A DNA stretch of 9,117 bases, taken from NCBI GenBank assembly GCA_025061865.1, contig JANXAA010000062.1, forward strand, positions 1 to 9,117. Direction: 5' to 3'. The notes under the pieces are model-generated. The model made no database searches. It was given only the letters and a program-made list of their open reading frames with translations, and was not told the origin of the DNA. The position numbers and the translations under genes are program-made. Within the stretch, counting starts at the first letter, position 1, and every line of letters starts with the position of its first letter. Origin of the DNA: Acidobacteriota bacterium (GTDB lineage: Bacteria > Acidobacteriota > HRBIN11). Below are positions 1-6,142 of the stretch, piece by piece.

Positions 1-774
1 TACTTCCCCCTGTTTCGTTGGGTCGACGGCGAGCGGCACCGCTTGGTCTGGCGAGACGGCCACATCGTCTGCACGGGGACTGGCGAACAGTGGACGCCGG
101 CGGCCTTCGTTCGGTGGTTGACTGATCACGTCGCCGAGGTCAGTCCCAACGTCGTCCTGCGTCCCATCGTACAGGACTTTGTCTTTCCGACGGTCGCTTA
201 CGTGGCCGGGCCTTCCGAGACGGCTTACTGGGCCCAACTGCGGTTCCTGTACGACCGTCTCGAAATTCCGCCACCGGTCGTCTTCCCGCGGCTCAGTCTG
301 ACCCTCGTCCCGCCGCCCCTCCGGCGGGTCTTTCAAAAAGCGGGCCTCGATGCCGTCCGGTGTCTGACCGAGCCCCCGTCCGCTTGGACGCCAGCGTCCG
401 ACGATGCGCCCCCCTGGATGTCCGACGTCGAACGGATGGAGGCCGACCTACAGACTTTTCACGCCCGCATGGTGGAAGTCGCCCGGACGCAGGGCCTGCC
501 CCATACCGAACGCTGGTATCGGGCCCTCGACGCTGTCAAGATGGCCTTCCAGCGATTCCGAAGTGTGGCCGAACAAGCGTGGCTCGAGCGAAATCAGCAG
601 TGGGCCTCGACCCGTCGGGCCGTCGCTGACTGGCTGTGGCCCCTGGGGACCCTGCAGGAGCGGGTCTTCCATCTGGCCGTCTTCTGGCAGTTTGTCGGCC
701 CGGCCGTGGTCGAGGCCGTCTACCGAAGGGCCGACCTCTGGACGCCGGACCATCAAATTGTCGAATTACAGTAG
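1..774 (+). CDS. bshC: BshC, putative bacillithiol cysteine ligase, C-terminal part
   Basis: The frame is open from base 1, so this is the 3' part of a longer gene (257 visible codons; the family is usually about 530-550 residues). BshC adds cysteine to GlcN-malate, the last step of bacillithiol synthesis in the cytoplasm. Visible family signatures are the LRPIVQDFVFPTVAYVAGP block from about visible codon 53, followed by ETAYWAQL and PVVFPRLSLTL, which form part of the Rossmann-like core. Near the C-terminus come a helical, coiled-coil-like stretch and the typical ending GTLQERVF...DHQIVEL, so the C-terminus is intact. A TTG at base 43 could pose as a start, but homology continues upstream of it (YFPLFRWVDG), so the true start lies outside the window. 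The gene is followed by a long gene-free stretch, so no operon partner is visible downstream. The assignment rests on remembered family motifs, not on a search. Confidence 0.86.
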   Translation, partial: YFPLFRWVDGERHRLVWRDGHIVCTGTGEQWTPAAFVRWLTDHVAEVSPNVVLRPIVQDFVFPTVAYVAGPSETAYWAQLRFLYDRLEIPPPVVFPRLSLTLVPPPLRRVFQKAGLDAVRCLTEPPSAWTPASDDAPPWMSDVERMEADLQTFHARMVEVARTQGLPHTERWYRALDAVKMAFQRFRSVAEQAWLERNQQWASTRRAVADWLWPLGTLQERVFHLAVFWQFVGPAVVEAVYRRADLWTPDHQIVELQ

Positions 775-789
775 GCGCCGGGCCATGGA

Positions 790-817
790 CTCCCGACCCC
801 GGACCCCGAGCCCCGAA
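790..817. repeat. Degenerate tandem heptamer, four copies
   Basis: Four consecutive 7-base units read CTCCCGA, CCCCGGA, CCCCGAG and CCCCGAA, so the consensus is close to CCCCGAR. They begin 16 bases after the bshC stop. The units differ at one or two positions each. The array may be a low-complexity expansion or part of a dispersed intergenic repeat; its function is unknown. Confidence 0.45.
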
Positions 818-949
818 AGGCGGCCCCGATCAGGCCCTCGAGACCGGCCCATGCGACTTCCAGGGGTTCCGCGAAGCTTCGGTCGCCTGGATCCGCCAGG
901 TACTTTCGCCGGTAACAGGACCTAAGTCGCGCTCTTATGAGGGGCTCCT

Positions 950-1200
950 AAAAATCCCCGCCGACTAAGGCGGGGTTTCCGAAATCCCAGCTCCGTTCGC
1001 TCAAGCGGGTTCGATAAGATACGGGACACAGGGAGGGTGGGAGAGCCATGCCCCCATAGACTCCCCGATGTCCTGCAGACTCCATCTTGAGCTCGGATAA
1101 ACGACGTCGCGACTCGTAGGGCACCGATGGGACCTGTAGGTAGGCCCGTAGCGTCCCCCTTATCCCGCACCCCATAGACCTCGCTCTAGTCAGCGAGGAC
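950..1200 (-). ncRNA. Candidate structured RNA; possible IS200/IS605 (TnpB) right-end / omega-RNA remnant
   Basis: Read on the minus strand, the region ends with GGAAACCCCGCC, a six-base loop, then GGCGGGGATTTTT. That is the general form of the hairpin seen at the right end of many TnpB-carrying IS605-family elements, where it lies at the 3' end of the guide (omega) RNA. One minus-strand frame over the hairpin reads ...ERSWDFGNPALVGGDF, which resembles the read-through tails of TnpB proteins ending in this hairpin. Several other helices lie upstream. Against this, no TnpB zinc ribbon (CxxC pairs) or RuvC motif is found further upstream on that strand before uvrB begins, so at most a decayed end remains. 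Alternatives are an unrelated antisense small RNA or simple intergenic structure. Confidence 0.3.
951..980. terminator. GC-rich hairpin, likely intrinsic terminator
   Basis: A perfect 7-bp stem CCCCGCC (956-962) / GGCGGGG (969-975) closes a six-base loop. Read on the minus strand the stem is followed by ATTTTT, a good intrinsic-terminator tail. Read on the plus strand it is followed only by TTT and then CC, so it would be a weaker terminator for bshC, lying about 180 bases past its stop. The same shape also matches the terminal hairpin of IS605-type elements (see the overlapping ncRNA entry). Confidence 0.5.
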
Positions 1201-1257
1201 GGGATATTTGGAGGCTCCCAAAGGGAGCCACTTAGGCTAAGATAGGTAGATTCAGTA

Positions 1258-1300
1258 TCGGGGTTCCGCCAGCAATCCCCGAGTAAGGTCCGGGGACCTT
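1258..1300 (+). promoter_or_regulatory. Two hairpins in the uvrB leader
   Basis: The first hairpin pairs TCGGGG (1258-1263) with CCCCGA (1277-1282). The second pairs AAGGTC (1285-1290) with GACCTT (1295-1300) across a CGGG loop. The second ends four bases before the AGGAGG ribosome binding site (1305-1310). Neither has a T-run, so they are not ordinary terminators. They could modulate mRNA stability or translation of uvrB, but no known riboswitch class is recognised. A weak -10-like TAAGAT lies at 1238-1243 with no convincing -35, so the uvrB promoter is not assigned. Confidence 0.4.
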
Positions 1301-1318
1301 CTACAGGAGGGGCGGTCT

Positions 1319-3310
1319 ATGCAGTTTCGGTTGGAGACGGACTTTACGCCCTCAGAAGCGCAAGCGGCCGCCATCGAGGCCCTCGTCCGGGGTGTCGAGC
1401 AAGGCTATCGGCATCAGGTCTTGCTTGGTGTGACGGGAAGCGGCAAGACGTTCACGATGGCGGCCGTCATCGAACGGCTTCAGAAGCCGACGCTGGTGAT
1501 CGCGCCCAACAAGACCCTGGCGGCCCAGCTCTATCAGGAGTTTCGAAACTTTTTCCCCCATAATGCCATCGAATACTTCGTTAGTTATTACGACTATTAT
1601 CAGCCCGAGGCCTATATCCCGGCGACGGACACCTACATCGAAAAAGAGGTCCTCATCAACGAGGAGATCGACCGCTTACGGCTGTCAGCGACTCGGTCGC
1701 TGTTCGAGCGTCCGGACGTCCTTATCGTTGCCAGCGTATCGTGCATCTACGGCCTTGGGTCGCCCGAGACTTTCTATGGCCTCCACCTCTACCTGGAGGT
1801 CGGCCAGAATTGGACAGTCACGGACCTCCTATACCGTCTTGTCGAGCTTCAGTACGAGCGTGTCCAGGGCCTCCTCCGGCGGGGGAGCTTCCGGGTCATC
1901 GGCGACCGCATCGAGCTGTTCCCGACCTTTGAGGAATGGGCCATCCGGGTCGTCCTGGAGGACGACGTCCTGACCGAGATGGTCGCCTTTGACCCCTTAA
2001 CGGGCCAGCGCTTGGAGCGCCTCTCACGGAAGCTTATCTTCCCCCGGACTCACTACGTCACGACCCGGCCCCGCCTGCTGGAGGCGGTCGAGTCGATCCG
2101 AGCCGAGTTGGAGGCCCGGATGCGGGAACTCGAGGCCCAGGGACGTCATCTGGAGGCCCAGCGGCTATATCAGCGGACGAATTACGATATCGAGCTCCTG
2201 CTGACGACGGGCTACTGCCGGGGCATCGAGAATTACTCCCGGCATCTTGACGGCCGACCGCCCGGTGAACCTCCGGCAACGCTCTTGGACTACTTTCCTG
2301 AAGACTTTTTGACGATCATCGACGAGAGCCACATTACGATCCCCCAACTGCGGGGCATGTACGAGGGCGACCGGTCCCGCAAGCAGACGCTTGTCGAGTA
2401 CGGCTTCCGCCTGCCGTCAGCCCTCGACAACCGGCCCCTTAACTTTAAGGAGTTCGAGGCCCGGGTCCGCTGGGTCCTCTACGTGTCGGCAACGCCGGGG
2501 CCCTATGAAATAGAGAAGTCGGGCGGTCGGGTCATCGAACAGCTCATCCGCCCGACGGGCCTGATGGACCCCGTCATCGAGGTCCGCCCGACTCGCGGTC
2601 AGATGGAGGACCTCCTGGGAGAGATCCGCCGGCGGGTCGAGCGAAACGATCGGGTCCTGGTCGCCACGCTGACGAAACGGATGGCCGAGGACCTCACGCA
2701 GTTCCTGCAGGAGCAAGGCATCCGGGCTCGGTACCTCCATGCCGACATCGACACCCTCGACCGGGTCGCCATCCTGCGGGACTTGCGGGTGGGCGTCTTT
2801 GACGTCCTCGTGGGGGTGAACCTCTTACGGGAGGGCCTGGACTTGCCGGAAGTCAGCCTCGTTGCCATTCTGGATGCCGACAAGGAGGGCTTCCTGCGGT
2901 CGCCGACGGCCCTTATTCAGATGAGTGGCCGGGCGGCTCGCAATATTCGTGGAACTGTCCTCCTGTATGCCGACCGGGTGACACCGGCCATCCGGCAGAC
3001 GATCGAGGAGACCCAGCGTCGCCGTCGTATCCAGGAGGCATACAACCGACGGCACGGGATCACACCGCGTACGGTCCAAAAGCGTATTCATGAGCTTATC
3101 GGGAGCCCCTTCGAGCGGGACTACCTGGACCTGACACGGGCGCCGACGGCTGAGACGCCGACTTCTCGCGAGGCCCTGGAGACGCAAATCGAGACCCTGG
3201 AGCGGCAGATGTGGGAGGCCGCCGAACGGCTCGACTTCGAGACGGCCGCCCGCCTGCGGGACGAGGTCCGTCGTCTCCGCCAGCGCTTGGTCACAGATGG
3301 CCTGACTTAA
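1319..3310 (+). CDS. uvrB: UvrB, excinuclease ABC subunit B
   Basis: UvrB is the damage-verification subunit of nucleotide excision repair. It is loaded by UvrA, probes the strand with its helicase-like motor and beta-hairpin, and then recruits UvrC for incision. At 663 aa it is full length. Seen in order: Walker A GVTGSGKT (37-44), the damage-probing beta-hairpin YYDYYQPEAYIP (90-101), Walker B DESH (335-338), the YVSATPGPYE motif, helicase motif V with LLREGLDLPE, motif VI QMSGRAARN (534-542), and a C-terminal UVR domain (about 620-657) that would contact UvrC or UvrA. The ATG at 1319 is supported by AGGAGGGG from 1305, eight bases upstream of the start counting from the core, and by the standard N-terminus. 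No catalytic residue appears to be missing. No uvrA or uvrC is visible here, which is normal because these genes are usually scattered. I see no clear LexA-type operator in the leader. Confidence 0.98.
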   Translation: MQFRLETDFTPSEAQAAAIEALVRGVEQGYRHQVLLGVTGSGKTFTMAAVIERLQKPTLVIAPNKTLAAQLYQEFRNFFPHNAIEYFVSYYDYYQPEAYIPATDTYIEKEVLINEEIDRLRLSATRSLFERPDVLIVASVSCIYGLGSPETFYGLHLYLEVGQNWTVTDLLYRLVELQYERVQGLLRRGSFRVIGDRIELFPTFEEWAIRVVLEDDVLTEMVAFDPLTGQRLERLSRKLIFPRTHYVTTRPRLLEAVESIRAELEARMRELEAQGRHLEAQRLYQRTNYDIELLLTTGYCRGIENYSRHLDGRPPGEPPATLLDYFPEDFLTIIDESHITIPQLRGMYEGDRSRKQTLVEYGFRLPSALDNRPLNFKEFEARVRWVLYVSATPGPYEIEKSGGRVIEQLIRPTGLMDPVIEVRPTRGQMEDLLGEIRRRVERNDRVLVATLTKRMAEDLTQFLQEQGIRARYLHADIDTLDRVAILRDLRVGVFDVLVGVNLLREGLDLPEVSLVAILDADKEGFLRSPTALIQMSGRAARNIRGTVLLYADRVTPAIRQTIEETQRRRRIQEAYNRRHGITPRTVQKRIHELIGSPFERDYLDLTRAPTAETPTSREALETQIETLERQMWEAAERLDFETAARLRDEVRRLRQRLVTDGLT

Positions 3311-3368
3311 TCCGGCGTGAGGTCGTTGAATAGTCCCCATATCCGGAACCTGGCACTTGAATGAGTGC

Positions 3369-4550
3369 ATGAAGGTCGTCATCGACTACCGACCCGCATT
3401 GCGGAACCCGACGGGCGTCGGGCTGTACACCCGTTGGCTGATCCAGCACATGGTCGAGACCCATCCCGACGTTCAGTGGTACGTGTTCTCCAGCTCTTGG
3501 TCTGACCGGCTGGGTCTGTCCCCCTGGGCCGACGTTCCCCACGTACGGACTGTCGACCGACGGTGGCCCGTCCGGATCCTCAACTACGTATGGCCCCGAT
3601 GGGGATGGCCTCACATCGAGAGCCTGATCGGGGCTTCGGTGGATATCGCCCACTCGCCTTACCCCTTGGCTTTGCCGACTCGAACGGCTCGAACCATCAT
3701 CACGGTCCACGATTTATGGTTTCTCCGACCTGACGCTGGCACAGAAGCAGAGATCGCTCGAGATTACCCTCGCTTTTTCCCTACAGCTTGTCGCTGGGCT
3801 TGCCGAATCCTGACGGTCTCGGAGACCACGGCCCGTCAGTTGGAAGACCTGTACCCGGCCGTCCGGGACCGCATTCGGGTCACGCCCTTAGGGGTGCCGC
3901 CCGAGTTTCTGGTGCCGCCCTCGCCCGACTCAGCGGCCGAGGTCCGTCGAGCTTACGGCTTACCTGAAGGGTACGTCCTCTTCGTCGGCGCCCTGAATCG
4001 TCGGAAAAATCCGGGCTTGGCCTTCGAGGCCGTACGGATCCTGCAATCGAAGGGCTGGGTCGGGCCGTGGGTCGTCGTCGGCCAGGGTCCCCTGGAGGCG
4101 GACCTACGGGAACGTCAGCACCGGTCCGGGGTGGTCGTCCACTTTATCGGGTACGTGCCCCGGCAGCAGCTACCGGCTATTTATGGGGGAGCGGCTCTCC
4201 TGCTGATGACTTCCCACGACGAGGGCTTCGGAATCCCCCTCTTGGAAGCCATGGCCAGCGGTGTGCCGGTCGTAGCCCTCCGACGAGGCGCCGTCCCTGA
4301 GGTCGTCGGCGACGCGGCCGTCCTGGTGGACGAGGCCGATGCCGAAGCCATTGCGGCAGCCTGTGAGCGGGTCTTGGCTGATTCGGCTCTCCGGACGGAC
4401 CTGATTCAACGGGGCCGTGTCCGAGCCCAACATTTTCGGTGGTCTGAGACAGCCCGCCGGACTTATGAGGTCTATCGGGAAGTCGTGGAGGCAGGGCCTT
4501 GCGCCGCCGGCATTCGTGGATACCCGCCGACTTACAGTCGAAACGCCTGA
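3369..4550 (+). CDS. Family GT4 glycosyltransferase
   Basis: This is a cytoplasmic, probably membrane-associated transferase of a sugar from an activated donor to a glycan or lipid acceptor; donor and acceptor cannot be read from sequence. From the ATG at 3369 it is 393 aa, with the GT-B two-domain layout: TGVGLY near residues 15-20 (N-terminal loop), VHDLWFL with H114, VSETTARQL (start of the linker), RVTPLGV, then the C-terminal donor domain with LFVGALNRRKN, VVVGQGPLEADL, and the diagnostic E-x7-E motif EGFGIPLLE at 285-293 followed by EAMASGVPVVA. The N-terminus MKVVIDYRP is typical, which favours the ATG at 3369 over an in-frame TTG at 3357; neither has a strong ribosome binding site. 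It starts 58 bases after the uvrB stop, and its 3' end overlaps the next gene by 52 bases. It probably acts in envelope polysaccharide or lipid glycosylation. Confidence 0.88.
   Translation: MKVVIDYRPALRNPTGVGLYTRWLIQHMVETHPDVQWYVFSSSWSDRLGLSPWADVPHVRTVDRRWPVRILNYVWPRWGWPHIESLIGASVDIAHSPYPLALPTRTARTIITVHDLWFLRPDAGTEAEIARDYPRFFPTACRWACRILTVSETTARQLEDLYPAVRDRIRVTPLGVPPEFLVPPSPDSAAEVRRAYGLPEGYVLFVGALNRRKNPGLAFEAVRILQSKGWVGPWVVVGQGPLEADLRERQHRSGVVVHFIGYVPRQQLPAIYGGAALLLMTSHDEGFGIPLLEAMASGVPVVALRRGAVPEVVGDAAVLVDEADAEAIAAACERVLADSALRTDLIQRGRVRAQHFRWSETARRTYEVYREVVEAGPCAAGIRGYPPTYSRNA
4487..4491 (+). promoter_or_regulatory. Ribosome binding site inside the glycosyltransferase gene
   Basis: GGAGG lies seven bases before a TTG at 4499, ideal spacing for a Shine-Dalgarno site. 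It sits within the last codons of the glycosyltransferase and supports TTG as the start of the overlapping downstream gene. No ATG or GTG lies in that frame between 4499 and the start of the recognisable domain. The arrangement suggests translational coupling. Confidence 0.55.
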
Positions 4551-4912
4551 CGGGTCCGTCGGGTCACTCGACGCTGGCGGACGTCCCGGGACGGCTTTAT
4601 GTGGGTTGGGGCGTCTTCGCTTTCTTGTGGCCCGAGACCGTCGAGAGGCTCGAGGCTACTCGAAGTCGGATGGCGGCGGCGGACCGTCTGATCGTAGCCG
4701 TCCTGACGGGGGAAGCCCTTCGAAAGGACTTAGGCCTCTTGGACCTATGGGTGCCCCTTGAACAACGAGTGGTCTTAGCTGCCGGCCTGCGGACCGTCGA
4801 CTATGTCCTTGTGTGGCGGAAGTTGGACCCCAGTCGGTGGGCTCAGAGGTGGCGACTCCGGCGAGTGGACTGGCTGGGTCTATTAGAGCCCCTCGGGCTG
4901 GACGATAGATGA
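4499..4912 (+). CDS. Small nucleotidyltransferase-fold protein with degenerate active site
   Basis: The product is 137 aa from a TTG start that has a well-spaced GGAGG. By eye the core from about residue 33 follows the cytidylyltransferase-like fold of the HldE C-terminal/RfaE2 type: LYVGWGVFAFLWPET, then ERLEATRSR, DRLIVAVLTGEA, a gap region, and EQRVVLAAGLRTVDYVLVW, which tracks the family pattern GCFDxxHxGH...YLEAAR...DRLIVGVNSD...EERAEVLAALRxVDYVV. However, the nucleotide-binding and catalytic signature is replaced: the Asp is A41, the first His is W44 and the GH pair is E46-T47. The expected enzyme activity is therefore unlikely, and a binding, scaffold or regulatory role is possible (inference). 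The first 30 residues are unlike the fold and Arg/Ser-rich. The gene overlaps the glycosyltransferase by 52 bases, implying coupled translation and perhaps joint action. The fold call is by remembered pattern only. Confidence 0.62.
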   Translation: MRRRHSWIPADLQSKRLTGPSGHSTLADVPGRLYVGWGVFAFLWPETVERLEATRSRMAAADRLIVAVLTGEALRKDLGLLDLWVPLEQRVVLAAGLRTVDYVLVWRKLDPSRWAQRWRLRRVDWLGLLEPLGLDDR

Positions 4913-5212
4913 GGGCCAGATGGGCAGAAGGGAAATATGGAGTCGGGGCTACCCTTATTCACGCCGTCGGAGCGGTTTCTTACGACAGCTCCCTAAATGG
5001 AACTTCAGGGTGGCCTCGAAAGAGTCATGGGCGTCCATCGGCTTGGTCGTGACCGATGCCGCTGGCATCCGAGGATTCGGGGGCGCCGCTCAAGGGGCCA
5101 GAGACACGCATTCCTGGACTCTGCCTGCCCGTCGGCTCACCCGATGCACGTCATTGCGTGGACCTGATATCCCGGGGTAGAATAAAGAGTTCTTCCAGGC
5201 GAGCCGGCTTGT
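4913..5212 (+). other. Gene-free region upstream of rodZ with competing hairpins
   Basis: About 300 bases without a supportable gene. CATCGG (5036-5041) can pair with CCGATG (5053-5058), while GATGCC (5055-5060) can pair with GGCATC (5064-5069). These two hairpins share bases 5055-5058 and so exclude each other. CCGA/TCGG (5069-5080) forms a further small hairpin. All lie upstream of the proposed rodZ promoter, so they may belong to the 3' end of the preceding transcript. No clear T-run terminator is present. Confidence 0.5.
5154..5183 (+). promoter_or_regulatory. Probable sigma-70-type promoter for rodZ
   Basis: TTGCGT (5154-5159) and TAGAAT (5178-5183) are separated by 18 bases. The -10 box matches the consensus at five of six positions and the -35 begins with the important TTG. 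It lies about 30 bases before the rodZ ATG, giving a short leader. The nearby A/T-rich AATAAAGAG stands out against the GC-rich background. Confidence 0.5.
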
Positions 5213-5953
5213 ATGGCGGTCGGACCTTTGCTTCGGCAGGCCCGTCAGGTAAGGAACCTTTCCCAGCGAGAGGTAGCGGAAAGACTCCGGATTCCGGTCG
5301 CTTACATCCAGGCGATGGAGGAGGAGCGTTGGGAGGCCTTGCCGAGCGGCCACTACCGACGGGCCTTTGTACGCTTATACGCTGACTGGCTGGGCATTGC
5401 CCTGACGCCCGAACTACTGACGAATCTATCGGATCGTCCCCCCGAAACTCGGCGACCCCCGGTACACGAGCGACCCCCGGAACGGTCCCTCCCGCGATTT
5501 TGGTGGGCTGGTATCGCCGTCTTCGCCGCCGCCGTATCCGGGGTATGGTGGCATATTCAGCGACCGACTGGGAACTCCAGCCCCTTCGGGGACGTTCGGA
5601 CAACGCCCGTCGCGGAGCCCACCTCGGCGGTATCCCGGTCGCCCTCCGGGAATAGGGGTATGGAGGCCTCTCTGATGCCGATCCGGCTTCGCGTCGTGGC
5701 GGAAGAGAACTGCTGGCTGGAAGTCTATGCCGACGGGCGTCGGGTCTTTCTGGGAACCCTGCGGGCCGGCGAGTCCTATCGGGTCGAGGCGACGACCCAG
5801 GTCCGCCTGGCGACGGTCGGGAATGCGGGGGCCGTACGGGTCTTCTTCAATGACCGACCGGTCCCGCCCCTGGGCAGGCCCGGTGAGACTCGGCACGACG
5901 TGATTTTTGACACGAGCCGGTTCCCGTCCGGGGGTGCCCCTTCCCCCGAATAG
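5213..5953 (+). CDS. rodZ: RodZ-like membrane protein (HTH, TM segment, DUF4115)
   Basis: RodZ links the MreB cytoskeleton to the membrane and supports rod-shape peptidoglycan synthesis. Its cytosolic helix-turn-helix binds MreB rather than DNA in characterised members. This 246-aa product has an N-terminal HTH (about 5-65) with LRQARQVRNLSQREVAERL and the typical GHYRRAFVRLYADWLGI, a Pro/Arg-rich juxtamembrane stretch (about 74-95), one transmembrane helix (about 96-115, starting FWWAGIAVF), a Pro/Ser/Thr-rich spacer, and a C-terminal beta domain (about 158-232) with WLEVYADGRRVFLGTL, GESYRVEA and VGNAGAVRVFFNDRPV, the DUF4115 signature. The length is somewhat short for the family but the order is standard. 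The ATG at 5213 has only a weak AGGCGAG upstream. It has its own promoter and is followed by a 189-base leader, so it is probably monocistronic or loosely linked to the downstream genes. A purely regulatory HTH protein is less likely given the TM-DUF4115 layout. Confidence 0.86.
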   Translation: MAVGPLLRQARQVRNLSQREVAERLRIPVAYIQAMEEERWEALPSGHYRRAFVRLYADWLGIALTPELLTNLSDRPPETRRPPVHERPPERSLPRFWWAGIAVFAAAVSGVWWHIQRPTGNSSPFGDVRTTPVAEPTSAVSRSPSGNRGMEASLMPIRLRVVAEENCWLEVYADGRRVFLGTLRAGESYRVEATTQVRLATVGNAGAVRVFFNDRPVPPLGRPGETRHDVIFDTSRFPSGGAPSPE

Positions 5954-5962
5954 GAAATGATG

Positions 5963-5968
5963 TATAAT
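5963..5968 (+). promoter_or_regulatory. Probable -10 box for the 6143 gene
   Basis: A perfect TATAAT lies nine bases after the rodZ stop and is the only one noticed in an intergenic position of this GC-rich window. The best -35 candidate is TTCCCC (5941-5946, 16-base spacing), which matches poorly, so the promoter may need an activator or rely on the -10 element. Transcription from here would give a leader of about 170 bases. Confidence 0.45.
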
Positions 5969-5980
5969 GATTGAGTCCGT

Positions 5981-6109
5981 GGGCAGGCCGGTAGAAGGCA
6001 GATAGGTAGAGGGACCCCCCGGGGCTGGCCCTTCTATCCAGCGGCCCGTCCCGGAGGTTGGCCCGTAACTCCCTCGGGCAACCCCACGGTTGTCCCCATC
6101 TGCCTGTCC
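5981..6109 (+). promoter_or_regulatory. Structured 5' leader with mutually exclusive long-range helices
   Basis: AGGCAGAT (5996-6003) is perfectly complementary to ATCTGCCT (6098-6105). GGGCAGGC (5981-5988) pairs with GCCTGTCC (6102-6109) through eight pairs including one G-U. The two helices compete for 6102-6105. Inside are a hairpin from GATAG (6001-6005) to CTATC (6034-6038) and a strong hairpin pairing GGTTGGCCCG (6056-6065) with CGGGCAACC (6075-6083) with one bulged G. CAACC (6079-6083) can instead pair with GGTTG (6088-6092). This arrangement of alternative pairings in a long leader is switch-like, but no known riboswitch class is recognised and no terminator T-run follows. Confidence 0.38.
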
Positions 6110-6142
6110 GCTCAAAATACCCGCGGCACCGAGGCACATGGG

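Larger units (their letters stand above)
775..1318. other. Gene-free, structure-rich intergenic region between bshC and uvrB
   Basis: No convincing protein gene is seen on either strand across these 544 bases. Short reading frames here use codons unlike the neighbouring genes and show no family motif. What it holds, in order: a degenerate heptamer array (790-817), a small hairpin CCTGG/CCAGG (886-900), a strong GC hairpin (956-975), a nested stem made of GGACA 1024-1028 with TGTCC 1069-1073 around GGGAG 1039-1043 with CTCCC 1061-1065, a pairing of GGGAC 1129-1133 with GTCCC 1153-1157, two perfect 7-bp hairpins (1179-1198 and 1213-1229), and two hairpins in the uvrB leader (1258-1282 and 1285-1300). 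This density of inverted repeats suggests structured RNA or mobile-element debris. Confidence 0.7.

Noticed and set aside
43..45. TTG at base 43 as the start of a complete 243-aa gene
   Set aside because: BshC homology and the open frame continue upstream to base 1, and the product would be less than half the family length.
1008..1014. GGTTCGA, like a tRNA T-loop
   Set aside because: The flanking bases do not form a T-stem and no acceptor, anticodon or D arm can be built on either strand.
1280..1296. GAGTAAGGTCCGGGG, faintly like the conserved RNase P RNA core
   Set aside because: Several core bases differ and no partner conserved region is present; a local hairpin explains the sequence.
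3357..3359. TTG at 3357 as the glycosyltransferase start
   Set aside because: It adds only four residues and lacks a ribosome binding site; the ATG at 3369 gives the typical MKVVIDYRP N-terminus.
2825..3382. 185-codon minus-strand frame opposite the end of uvrB
   Set aside because: Shadow of the uvrB codon pattern; no recognisable domain, and uvrB is certain.
4920..5180. 86-codon plus-strand frame right after the nucleotidyltransferase-like gene
   Set aside because: It uses AGA, AGG and ATA codons that the real genes here largely avoid, is Arg/Ser-rich without motifs, and shows no family resemblance; the hairpins and promoter explain the region better.
6056..6096. GGCCCG...GGGCAACC resembling part of a SAM-I riboswitch
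   Set aside because: The K-turn, the GAUGAAA segment and the rest of the SAM-I consensus are absent, and the downstream gene is not a sulfur-metabolism gene.
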